Part shown: positions 1 to 8,694 of the stretch, in pieces
How positions within the stretch are numbered: position 1 is the stretch's first letter
Layout of the letters: every line of letters starts with the position of its first letter
Assembly (NCBI RefSeq): GCF_025148125.1
Contig: NZ_CP102267.1
Coordinates: forward strand, 785,001-849,000
Source of the DNA: Blautia wexlerae DSM 19850
GTDB taxonomy: Bacteria > Bacillota > Clostridia > Lachnospirales > Lachnospiraceae
Direction: 5' to 3'
DNA length: 64,000 bases
Translations under genes and position numbers: made by a program
Notes under the pieces: model-generated
The model's input: only the letters and a program-made list of their open reading frames with translations
The model's database searches: none
Told to the model about the DNA's origin: nothing

Positions 1-1320
<1,320 letters not shown>

Positions 1321-1390
1321 AGAATCGCAGGAAGAATGAATCTCAAGGAAATGTCAACATGTATGTAGTTTTGAAGGTGCAAACCTTTAT

Positions 1391-1463
1391 TCCTCCTTAG
1401 CTCAGTCGGTAGAGCATGCGGCTGTTAACCGCAGTGTCGTTGGTTCGAGTCCAACAGGGGGAG
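1391..1463 (+). tRNA. tRNA-Asn (GTT), copy 1
   Basis: A 73-base cloverleaf with acceptor TCCTCCT pairing to AGGGGGA, a D-loop, anticodon loop CTGTTAA giving GTT, and T-loop TTCGAGT. Discriminator base is G. No CCA is encoded. It lies about 70 bases after the 23S gene, so it is probably co-transcribed with it. A second copy at 1688 is identical. Confidence 0.93.
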
Positions 1464-1507
1464 TTTTCGGAAACATGAAGTCCGATATCAAATTCAATTT
1501 TCTACCA

Positions 1508-1579
1508 GGCTCCATGGTCAAGCGGTTAAGACACCGCCCTTTCACGGCGGTAACAGGGGTTCAAATCCCCTTGGAGTCA
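1508..1579 (+). tRNA. tRNA-Glu (TTC)
   Basis: A 72-base cloverleaf with acceptor GGCTCCA pairing to TGGAGTC, anticodon loop CTTTCAC giving TTC, and T-loop TTCAAAT. Discriminator base is A. It sits between the first tRNA-Asn and a broken tRNA-Cys. Confidence 0.93.
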
Positions 1580-1617
1580 TTATGTAAGATTTCTTACATA
1601 TAATAAAAAGTGAATAT

Positions 1618-1660
1618 GGTGCCATAGCCAAGTGGTAAGGCAAAGGTCTGCAACACCACA
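1618..1660 (+). pseudogene. Truncated tRNA-Cys (GCA), 5' half only
   Basis: The 5' half of a tRNA-Cys: acceptor strand GGTGCCA, D-arm GCCAAGTGGTAAGGC and anticodon arm with CTGCAAC. After the anticodon arm the sequence turns into unrelated DNA, with no T-arm and no 3' acceptor strand. It resembles the intact tRNA-Cys at 1797 but differs in the acceptor strand, so it is not a simple copy. It may be a scar of an earlier integration or recombination in this tRNA array. Confidence 0.8.
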
Positions 1661-1687
1661 CACTAGGGAGCCGAATAAGATAAATAT

Positions 1688-1760
1688 TCCTCCTTAGCTC
1701 AGTCGGTAGAGCATGCGGCTGTTAACCGCAGTGTCGTTGGTTCGAGTCCAACAGGGGGAG
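1688..1760 (+). tRNA. tRNA-Asn (GTT), copy 2
   Basis: Identical over all 73 bases to the copy at 1391. The duplication places it directly after the truncated tRNA-Cys, suggesting a tandem duplication of an Asn-Glu-Cys unit followed by loss. Confidence 0.93.
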
Positions 1761-1796
1761 CTACAAACCCAATAATTGTGCAAAATAACTAAATAC

Positions 1797-1868
1797 GGCG
1801 CAGTAGCCAAGTGGTAAGGCAATGGTCTGCAACACCAGTATTCACCGGTTCAAATCCGGTCTGCGCCT
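1797..1868 (+). tRNA. tRNA-Cys (GCA)
   Basis: A 72-base cloverleaf with acceptor GGCGCAG pairing to CTGCGCC, anticodon loop CTGCAAC giving GCA, T-loop TTCAAAT and the U73 discriminator typical of tRNA-Cys. It is the last gene before the integrase end of the element, so it or its terminator region may mark the attachment area. Confidence 0.94.
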
Positions 1869-1871
1869 CTT

Positions 1872-1915
1872 AAAAAGCCCAGAAAATCAAGGTTTTCGAG
1901 GCTTTTTCTTTTTTC
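1872..1915 (+). terminator. Terminator of the rRNA/tRNA operon
   Basis: AAAAAGCC pairs with GGCTTTTT across an AT-rich loop and is followed by CTTTTTT. It closes the rRNA-tRNA transcript. Confidence 0.8.
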
Positions 1916-1943
1916 AAAATCCTATAATTCTGTCTAAAAAAAT

Positions 1944-2144
1944 AAGGTGGCAAAATTATAGGAAAGAAAAAGTTCACAATTTTTTCTACAAGTCCATTTT
2001 TCCATAATCCAATTCCCTTTTTTAAAAAATTAATTCTAAAATACAAATTTTCATGCTTTAATATTTATAGATATGTCCGCCAAAAACCGTTAAAAACCTT
2101 ATAAAATCAAGTAAAATCGTTTCGTAAGGTGGACGATAAGGTGG
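1944..2144. repeat. AAGGTGG direct repeats near the element end
   Basis: AAGGTGG occurs at 1944-1950, 2126-2132 and 2138-2144; the first and last copies extend to AAGGTGGCA(A/G)AATT. They lie between the tRNA terminator and the integrase 3' end. Tn916-type integrases bind short arm-type repeats at element ends, so these are candidate arm sites, and the left attachment site should be close by. That role is inference. Confidence 0.45.
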
Positions 2145-2213
2145 CAGAATTTTGGTTGTTACAGCCTGTGCCATCATACTGTAGACAACTATTTCCTCTG
2201 TTAAGCGGAAGAT

Positions 2214-3428
2214 TTATGCAATCATAGCATCAATTAAACTTACCTTACGTTCACTGTCTGTATGAACATAAGTACGCATGATGACCTCATAGTTATCGCC
2301 AATGATTTCAGCAGCTTCCTTTATTTCTCCCATATTGTGAGTCTGCCGGATCAGATTTGTTGCAAAAGTGTGCCGTAGTGCATGAAGATTATATTCTGGA
2401 ATCTCAGCACGCTTACAAATTTTCTTTAGCGTATTGGCTAAATTTTGGATTGTAGGGCTGACACCATTTTGCGTAGATAATATCAAATCTGGAAAAACCC
2501 GATTTTTATCGTATAGCTCCATCATACATGATAGTGAAAATTCAGCTTCCTTGTTTAATGGAATAGTCCGTAAACTATTTGGGTATTTTGGAGGAGTCAA
2601 AATCATTTTAGTCTTTTTTTTGGAACCGGCCTCTCTGTTTTTAACCCTGCTAAGCGTATGTGTGATTTTAATGCCACGCCGTCCTAAAAAGGGCACGATA
2701 GAAGATTGACCTAATGCAAGCAATTCACCACCACGTAAACCTGTGTTTAAAAGGAATACAATGGCAGGACCATATCTATACAAATAGCGTTCATTTTTAT
2801 TTGGACTGGGTTCCATTGCAATTTCTTTTATGATCTGCTCATGTTCTGGTGGGATGATTGAGATTTCCTTTGTTTCTACAGGAAGAACGGATTCTTCCGG
2901 CATTATCACCCGATTTAAAATATCAGAAAAGTTTTTTGGCAGTTCGCCGAGAGAAATTGCTGTTTTAATCATTGCAGACCAAAATAAGTAAATTTTCTTT
3001 AATGATGAATAACTCAGGATTTCCTTTTTAGCATTAATCGTTGCTGTAATATCATCAGCAGTCAGATTAGAAAATGTTTTGCTAAAAGCATCCGTATCTT
3101 TTAAATGATTTTCGTATGTTTTTTCTAATCGATCCAGGCTGGTTTGTTTGAATTTGCCAGCTTCAACCATGAGACTTTTGCGGAATAAGTATTTGTTCGC
3201 ATAGTCCTGTACTTTGATGTTTGAAGTAATTGCGTCTTGTATTGCGACTTTTATCTTCCAGTCATCTAATAATGCTTTCGCTTCTCCTTTGGTAGGAGCA
3301 TTAAACTCCTTGTCCGGTAGCCCTTTTTTTCTATATCGGGCAGTCCAACCTCTTCTCTTATTTGGAAATAGTGATCCATCCCCTTTGGATCTTCTTTTTT
3401 GTTGTGTACCTTTCGTTGTTCTCGCCAT
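2214..3428 (-). CDS. int: Tn916-type tyrosine recombinase (integrase)
   Basis: Site-specific tyrosine recombinase that would integrate and excise the element. Its 404 residues match the Tn916 Int length. A basic N-terminal arm-binding region (about 1-60) is followed by a core-binding domain (about 70-165) and a catalytic domain. Visible catalytic residues are Arg232 (TGLRGGE), His349 and Arg352 (HALRHT) and Tyr387 (TYVHT). The usual LGH of box II reads IGD here (Gly377-Asp378), an oddity. It points towards the tRNA array, with its stop about 350 bases from tRNA-Cys, and has an excisionase gene upstream, the usual order at one end of such elements. Confidence 0.93.
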   Translation of the reverse strand: MARTTKGTQQKRRSKGDGSLFPNKRRGWTARYRKKGLPDKEFNAPTKGEAKALLDDWKIKVAIQDAITSNIKVQDYANKYLFRKSLMVEAGKFKQTSLDRLEKTYENHLKDTDAFSKTFSNLTADDITATINAKKEILSYSSLKKIYLFWSAMIKTAISLGELPKNFSDILNRVIMPEESVLPVETKEISIIPPEHEQIIKEIAMEPSPNKNERYLYRYGPAIVFLLNTGLRGGELLALGQSSIVPFLGRRGIKITHTLSRVKNREAGSKKKTKMILTPPKYPNSLRTIPLNKEAEFSLSCMMELYDKNRVFPDLILSTQNGVSPTIQNLANTLKKICKRAEIPEYNLHALRHTFATNLIRQTHNMGEIKEAAEIIGDNYEVIMRTYVHTDSERKVSLIDAMIA

Positions 3429-3526
3429 GAATAGTTCCCTTTCTTTAATGAGATATTCATGCCAAATCAGGTATAAGGTCTATTTTAATATAGCCAAGCC
3501 TGATTGACAATAACTTTCTAAAGGGC

Positions 3527-3736
3527 CTAAAAGAATATTTGCTTTCCTATGTTTTTCTTGAGAAACTCCTGAATAGAAGCTGGTGAAGTAAAATATTGCC
3601 GCCCAACTTTTGTAACTGGAAGAATTCCACTGTCAAGAAGTTCCCTGGTTTTTGTTTTTCCAATGCCGAGCATGGATGCTATCTCCTGAACGGAGTATGC
3701 TTTAAAGAGATTGTCTGTTTCACTCAATATAATCAC
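3527..3736 (-). CDS. xis: Excisionase-like DNA-binding protein (Xis)
   Basis: A 69-residue protein with a helix-turn-helix of the excisionase/MerR-like type (YSVQEIASMLGIGKTKTREL, then a wing with VGRQYF). Small basic proteins of this kind direct the integrase towards excision. It lies 98 bases upstream of the integrase on the same strand, as in Tn916-like elements. Function rests on domain type and position. Confidence 0.85.
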   Translation of the reverse strand: MIILSETDNLFKAYSVQEIASMLGIGKTKTRELLDSGILPVTKVGRQYFTSPASIQEFLKKNIGKQIFF

Positions 3737-4172
3737 CTCTATAAATTAGATTAATGAAAGAGTAGACATATCAGGAAACCGTTTCCTATGCCATGTTTCA
3801 TGCACGTATGAGGTGTTACTATGTAATCATCAAGCTGCAGGCGTGCATTTATGCGACACTATCTGCAGCACCTATATACATTTCCTGATAAGGTATAAAA
3901 TTATCAACGAATCATGAAAGCTTATCTCAGCCTATAATGAAAATAGGATACTGACTCCACTACTTTTTTCACTTCTCTTTTTGCCTTACAATAGTCTTAG
4001 GCAGGATTAAGTTTGATTGCACCTTGGAGGATTTGCACCCCGTTTGTCAACGTAAATGATTTGCCCTTGAGCACAGCATATTGTCGCACCTTTTATGAAT
4101 AGCACGAGTAGCAAAGTCCGTATTATCTCGGGCAAATCTCCTGCCAATTCTATAGTAAAGGAGTTGTTCTGT
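3737..4172 (+). other. Non-coding stretch before the IS110 transposase
   Basis: 436 bases with no convincing gene. The part next to the transposase is expected to be the left non-coding end of the IS110 element, where this family encodes its structured guide (bridge) RNA. The element edge is not visible because IS110 members lack clear terminal repeats. A ribosome site AAAGGAG sits at 4157-4163. Confidence 0.4.
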
Positions 4173-5411
4173 ATGAAAGACCTTCTGGAAATTTCCTGTG
4201 GACTGGATGTCCACAAAGAAAAAATTGTTGCATGTATCCTGACTGGTCCTCTGGGCAAGCCAACCCGTTCTGAAATCCGTGAGTTTTCTACATTGATTCC
4301 GGATATGATAGCATTACGGAATTGGATCGTTTCTAAAAACTGCCATCATGTAGCTATGGAAAGCACCGGTATCTATTGGATGCCGATTTATGAAATACTG
4401 GAGGATGCTTTCTCTGGTGACATTACCCTGCTTGTTGTAAATGCACGCCATATGAAAAATGTTCCTGGCAAAAAGACCGATATGCGGGATTCCGAATGGA
4501 TTTCCACCTTGCTTCGCGCCGGACTTTTGAACGGAAGTTTTATTCCCGAAAAAAGGATTCGGGAATTCCGCGATCTAAATCGTTACCGTAAGAGTGTCAT
4601 CCGCGATATTACGTCACAGAAGAACAGGATTGAGAAATTTTTACAAAGTTCCGGCTTCCGTCTATCATCCTTTATTTCTGATATTTTTGGCGCTTCGGGT
4701 AGAAACATCATTCTGCATTTAGTTGAACATGGGCAGATTGATAAAACTGCTTTAGATTCTTGTCTCAAAACCAAGACCAGAAACCGTATTGATGAAATTC
4801 TCATGTCCGTGAACGGAACACTGTCAGAACACCAAAAGGCATTTTTAAGGATTCTCATGACTCATTATGATTCTTTAAAGAAACATCTTGCTGAAATTGA
4901 AACGAGTCTCGAGGAAGATATGGCTCCATTTGCCCTGCAGGTTGAGCAGTTGAATAGCATCTATGGAATAAGCACAACTGCTTCCTGTGCAATTATTGCT
5001 GAAATCGGTATTGATATGAAGCCGTTTAAAACTGCGGAACACATCTGCTCATGGGCCGGTTTGTGCCCAGGTAATAACGAAAGTGCTGGAAAACGAAAAA
5101 GCACCTCTGTCACAAAAGGCAATCCTTACATAAAAAGTATGCTCTGCGAAATTGCCTGGGTGATTGCAGGGAAACGCAACACTTATCTTTCGGCATGGTA
5201 CTGGAGAATCAAACAGAAAAAAGGAGCCAAAAAAGCGATTGTCGCACTTGCCCGAAAACTTCTTGTCATCATCTACACAATGTTAAAACAAGGAACTCTA
5301 TTTGACGAATCCTGTTTTGAAACAAGACGTAAGCACTGTGAACAAAAACAGCTTTCTCGTTATATACGGGAATTGGAAAAACATGGTTATCATGTGGAAG
5401 CTCAAAGCTAG
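4173..5411 (+). CDS. IS110-family transposase
   Basis: A 412-residue DEDD transposase. The N-terminal RuvC-like domain opens with GLDVHKEK (first catalytic Asp) and includes MESTGIYW; a coiled-coil linker follows; the C-terminal domain (about 275 onward) has LNSIYGISTTASCAIIAEIG and WAGLCPGN...KGNPYIKSML, containing the family's serine region. I start it at the ATG at 4173, with AAAGGAG ten bases upstream and homology beginning at once; an upstream in-frame ATG at 4095 lacks support. It lies inside the backbone between the excisionase and the recombination genes and appears intact. Confidence 0.92.
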   Translation: MKDLLEISCGLDVHKEKIVACILTGPLGKPTRSEIREFSTLIPDMIALRNWIVSKNCHHVAMESTGIYWMPIYEILEDAFSGDITLLVVNARHMKNVPGKKTDMRDSEWISTLLRAGLLNGSFIPEKRIREFRDLNRYRKSVIRDITSQKNRIEKFLQSSGFRLSSFISDIFGASGRNIILHLVEHGQIDKTALDSCLKTKTRNRIDEILMSVNGTLSEHQKAFLRILMTHYDSLKKHLAEIETSLEEDMAPFALQVEQLNSIYGISTTASCAIIAEIGIDMKPFKTAEHICSWAGLCPGNNESAGKRKSTSVTKGNPYIKSMLCEIAWVIAGKRNTYLSAWYWRIKQKKGAKKAIVALARKLLVIIYTMLKQGTLFDESCFETRRKHCEQKQLSRYIRELEKHGYHVEAQS

Positions 5412-5811
5412 CCTTTCTTAAATACGATCAATCTCTCACTACAGGCAGCCAATACTGTGACTGCTTTATAGTGATGCTTTCATAATTGTTGAAAACATTT
5501 GTTGTCAAGGTTCAGTTTTTGGCTACGAGTTTTATTTTCGTAGCAAGGTACAATAGCGTAAGACTTGGTTTTGTCTTAACAATTTCATTAAGTAATTAAC
5601 TGAGATTTTTTCAGATTGAACAGATTATGTACTTTTTATAAAAAATTTTTCTATAAACTTGAAAAAAGAGAGGTGGGATACGTGATATTTCAATATTTTA
5701 ATTGAAGTCATATATGTAAAGCAGAGTATTTAAGAACATACAATATATTGTGCATGAAGATTGACATATACTATATCATGTGCTACTATATTGCTATAGT
5801 TAATTTTATGC
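5412..5811. other. Non-coding stretch after IS110
   Basis: AT-rich DNA with no convincing reading frame. Its first part probably includes the right end of the IS110 element. I see no clear repeat or promoter that I can place with confidence. Confidence 0.4.
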
Positions 5812-5955
5812 GCACCCATAGGGGGAGTTTTGGATTTGTATAAATCCGAAGACTCAAGGAGAGCAGTAAGGCTGCTTATTCCGCATAAGTTGTTTATGAT
5901 TGTATAAAGTGTCACTATCTGTCCTTATGGGGCAATAGCGGCACTTTTGTTTTTT
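5812..5955 (+). promoter_or_regulatory. Structured leader upstream of the recombination operon
   Basis: Three potential hairpins in a row: GGATTT/AAATCC near 5831, GAGCAG/CTGCTT near 5860, and a longer stem pairing AAGTG...ACTAT with ATAG...CACTT at 5908-5947, followed by TTTTGTTTTTT. The last looks like a terminator about 150 bases before the first gene of the operon. This suggests an attenuated leader; no known riboswitch class is recognised. Confidence 0.35.
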
Positions 5956-6100
5956 CGGTAATATTATCAGGGATATGAGAATGGATAGCGAAGGAATACT
6001 TCACTTTTCATTCTTTTTTTATGTCCTAATGAAAGGCAGGATTGCCACAATCAGCTTTGGCTGTTTATGGATAAATAAATTTAAGAAAGGTGGTACACAC

Positions 6101-7243
6101 ATGAAAGAAACAAAGATTTATGCAGATGAGTTTTGCACTACATTTGCAAGTACAACGGAGATGCTGGAATTTCTGGCTGAGAGGGCAAAGCAGTCCAAGT
6201 GGATTCGTAAGCCTACCAGGATGCTAAAACTGGTTCCATTGGAAAAGGAGGCAGAAACCATTGAAGAAGCCTGTGAAAAAGAACTGGAAGGAATAGTAGA
6301 GGATACAGAAAAGAATACCCAGTTGGTATTAAAAGTGAACAAGGATTTTTATCCGGTTCGTGACTGTGCTATCCATACAATTCTGAAAAGAGCCGGCATT
6401 AATGGAACAGGATTAAAGAAACTGGAGAAAGCTACTTATGCAAAGGTAGTAAACTACTGTCTTCAGGTAGCGAAAGGAGATGCCTTAATCAAGGTGGCAG
6501 ATGGAAAAGTATCTGCAGTACATGGCGGTGATGATCATGATTACTGTGTACTGGATATGCAGACAATCTTCAATATGACAAGTGATTATCTGAAAGCACA
6601 TTTTAAGGGAAGTACGTATCTGGAGGGATCTGGAAGTTTTGACCATTCCATTGTGTCTGCTATGTGGACTTTAGGAGGAAATCAGGAACTTTTGGATACT
6701 TATCACCAGGCTTTGGAGGATCATGGAATTGAGGATAAGAGCCTTGCTCCTGCACTGCGCCTGACTACTTCTGATGTAGCAGTAAGTGGTGTGAATCTGT
6801 ATCCCATGATGCTCTCACAAACCAGTAATCGTGTCATTAACCTGGGTAGTCCTATCAAACTGTCACATGATAGAGGGGCAACCTTACAGGATTTCCGGAA
6901 TAATCTGGACAAAATTTTTTCCCGTTATCAGGAAGCGGTTAAAGGAATTGTTGGTTTGATGGATATAGATATCCAAAACCCTGTAAACTGTCTGCATCTG
7001 ATTATGAAGGAACTCAAAATCAATCAGAAAATCCGAAACGAAGTAGTAGAGCTTTTTGTGGGACAATATGGGGAAGAACCATGCACAGCTCATGATCTTT
7101 ATTTTGCCATGCACGAAGCTGCTTTCTTTGCTGCTTGTGAAGGATTTTCTGCACCACGGATTTTAAAATTGGAAGAAGATATTGCAAAAACACTGGTCTT
7201 TGACTGGAAAGGGTTTGATGTATATGGAACGATTAAATTATAA
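6101..7243 (+). CDS. Conserved element protein, function unknown (possibly DUF932-like)
   Basis: A 380-residue soluble protein starting at the ATG at 6101 after AAGAAAGGTGG; an upstream in-frame ATG lacks a ribosome site. Residues 20-70 are basic and acidic helices without membrane segments. The overall layout (length, position before a YqaJ exonuclease) recalls phage/plasmid DUF932-type proteins, but I cannot point to a decisive motif. It ends 12 bases before the exonuclease gene, which has its own GGAGG, so the two are probably one transcript. Confidence 0.6.
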   Translation: MKETKIYADEFCTTFASTTEMLEFLAERAKQSKWIRKPTRMLKLVPLEKEAETIEEACEKELEGIVEDTEKNTQLVLKVNKDFYPVRDCAIHTILKRAGINGTGLKKLEKATYAKVVNYCLQVAKGDALIKVADGKVSAVHGGDDHDYCVLDMQTIFNMTSDYLKAHFKGSTYLEGSGSFDHSIVSAMWTLGGNQELLDTYHQALEDHGIEDKSLAPALRLTTSDVAVSGVNLYPMMLSQTSNRVINLGSPIKLSHDRGATLQDFRNNLDKIFSRYQEAVKGIVGLMDIDIQNPVNCLHLIMKELKINQKIRNEVVELFVGQYGEEPCTAHDLYFAMHEAAFFAACEGFSAPRILKLEEDIAKTLVFDWKGFDVYGTIKL

Positions 7244-7255
7244 GGAGGAAATGAG

Positions 7256-8293
7256 ATGAATACAGCATTAAATTATCAGCCGGAAGTTCTTGTTGATACA
7301 GCAGATTTGAGCCGAGAAGATTGGTTGGATTATCGGCGTCTTGGTATTGGTGGAAGCGATGCAGCGGCAATCATGGGCTTATCCCCATTTTCGACAATCA
7401 GGGATTTGTATTTCGATAAAATTGGTGTTACGCCAGTAATCGAAGAAGAGGAAGAAAACTGGGTAGCGAAAGAAGTGGGACACCGCCTGGAAGATTTGGT
7501 TGCCATGATTTTTGCCAAGAAGACTGGACTTGAAGTTTTCCCTGTACGAAAAATGTTCCGGCATCCGCTATATCCGTTTATGTTAGCGGATGTGGATTAC
7601 TTTATCCGTTTTCCAGATGGCAGCATTGGGATTTTGGAATGTAAAACCTGTAATTACAATGCAAAAGACAAATGGGCAGATGATGGGATTCCTGAAAACT
7701 ATGTTTTGCAGGTTCGTCATTATCTTGCAGTCATGAATATGAATAAGGCATATATTGCTTGCCTTTATGGAAACAATGAAAATGAATTTGTTTACCGGTG
7801 TCTGGAACGAGATAGAATGGAGGAAGAAGAACTCATTGACCAGGAGAAATACTTCTGGGAGGAATATGTGGAGAAGAAAATAGAACCACCGTATTCCGGA
7901 AAGCCAGATCTCATTTTGGCTAGTATCCGGAAATATAATGGTTACGCAGACAAATCAATTCCTGAAATCAGCATATCTAGCTTGGAATCACGCAGTCTTG
8001 AAAAATATCTCAAATTATCTGAAGAAAAATCCCAATTGGAAAAGAGAAAAAAGAAGATTGAAGCGGAACAACGTGCATTGAGCGTACCGTTTGTCGAGCT
8101 TCTTGGACAAGGGTGTAAGGCAGTGATCGAGGATGGGAGTTTCCGTTACCGGATTACTTATAATCCTACGATACGCACCCAGATTGGAAAAGAAAATATG
8201 GAGAAACTGAAAAATCAGCATCCGGATATCTACGAAGAATACACAAGCACTACAGAAAGCAGGATTTTCCGGATTAAAAAGGAGGTTGCATAA
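7256..8293 (+). CDS. YqaJ-family recombination exonuclease
   Basis: A 345-residue nuclease of the PD-(D/E)XK YqaJ/lambda-Exo type, expected to resect double-stranded DNA ends for single-strand annealing. Visible features are the entry motif LGIGGSDAAAIMGLSP near 30-45, the helix VGHRLEDLVA with a conserved Glu, ADVDYF with the metal-binding Asp, and GILECKT, the E-x-K catalytic strand. The C-terminal 100 residues are a charged coiled-coil region. It overlaps the next gene by one base and sits beside a RecD2-like helicase and a possible annealing protein, a phage-like recombination set. Confidence 0.88.
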   Translation: MNTALNYQPEVLVDTADLSREDWLDYRRLGIGGSDAAAIMGLSPFSTIRDLYFDKIGVTPVIEEEEENWVAKEVGHRLEDLVAMIFAKKTGLEVFPVRKMFRHPLYPFMLADVDYFIRFPDGSIGILECKTCNYNAKDKWADDGIPENYVLQVRHYLAVMNMNKAYIACLYGNNENEFVYRCLERDRMEEEELIDQEKYFWEEYVEKKIEPPYSGKPDLILASIRKYNGYADKSIPEISISSLESRSLEKYLKLSEEKSQLEKRKKKIEAEQRALSVPFVELLGQGCKAVIEDGSFRYRITYNPTIRTQIGKENMEKLKNQHPDIYEEYTSTTESRIFRIKKEVA

Positions 8294-8694
8294 TGTTACA
8301 AGGAAAAAAGGCATATATTTGTTCTCCGCTGTCTGCCCCGAATCCAGAGGGAATGCAGCATAATATGGAACTGGCAAAATACTATCTCATGCAGATGAAA
8401 AGGCTGTATCATTGCCGTACTTTTGCTTCACATGCTCATCTTCCATTAATGTTAGATGACCGTATCCCGGAAGAACGGGAAACTGCAATGCAGATTGCAG
8501 TTTTGATGTTGGATTTATGTGAAGTATTGATCATTTGTGGTTCACATATCAGCGAGGGAATGAGAAGCGAGATTCAGACAGCATTTGTAAAAGGAAAGGA
8601 TATTTATTGGTATGACTCCAAGATGAAACCAGGGGAATTGATGAAAGTAGAGAACTGGAGGGACATAGACGATGAGGTGCAAATATATACGTAA
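8293..8694 (+). CDS. DUF4406-like protein (deoxyribosyltransferase-like fold)
   Basis: A 133-residue protein beginning KKAYICSPLSAP, with a later stretch CEVLIICGSHISEGMRSEI. This pattern (nucleotide-binding loop, then D/E-x-x-x-x-C/G near a conserved Ser-x-G) is typical of DUF4406 and related 2'-deoxyribosyltransferase-like proteins of mobile elements; the substrate is unknown. Its ATG overlaps the exonuclease stop, and its 3' end overlaps the helicase by 23 bases, so translation is coupled. Confidence 0.65.
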   Translation: MLQGKKAYICSPLSAPNPEGMQHNMELAKYYLMQMKRLYHCRTFASHAHLPLMLDDRIPEERETAMQIAVLMLDLCEVLIICGSHISEGMRSEIQTAFVKGKDIYWYDSKMKPGELMKVENWRDIDDEVQIYT

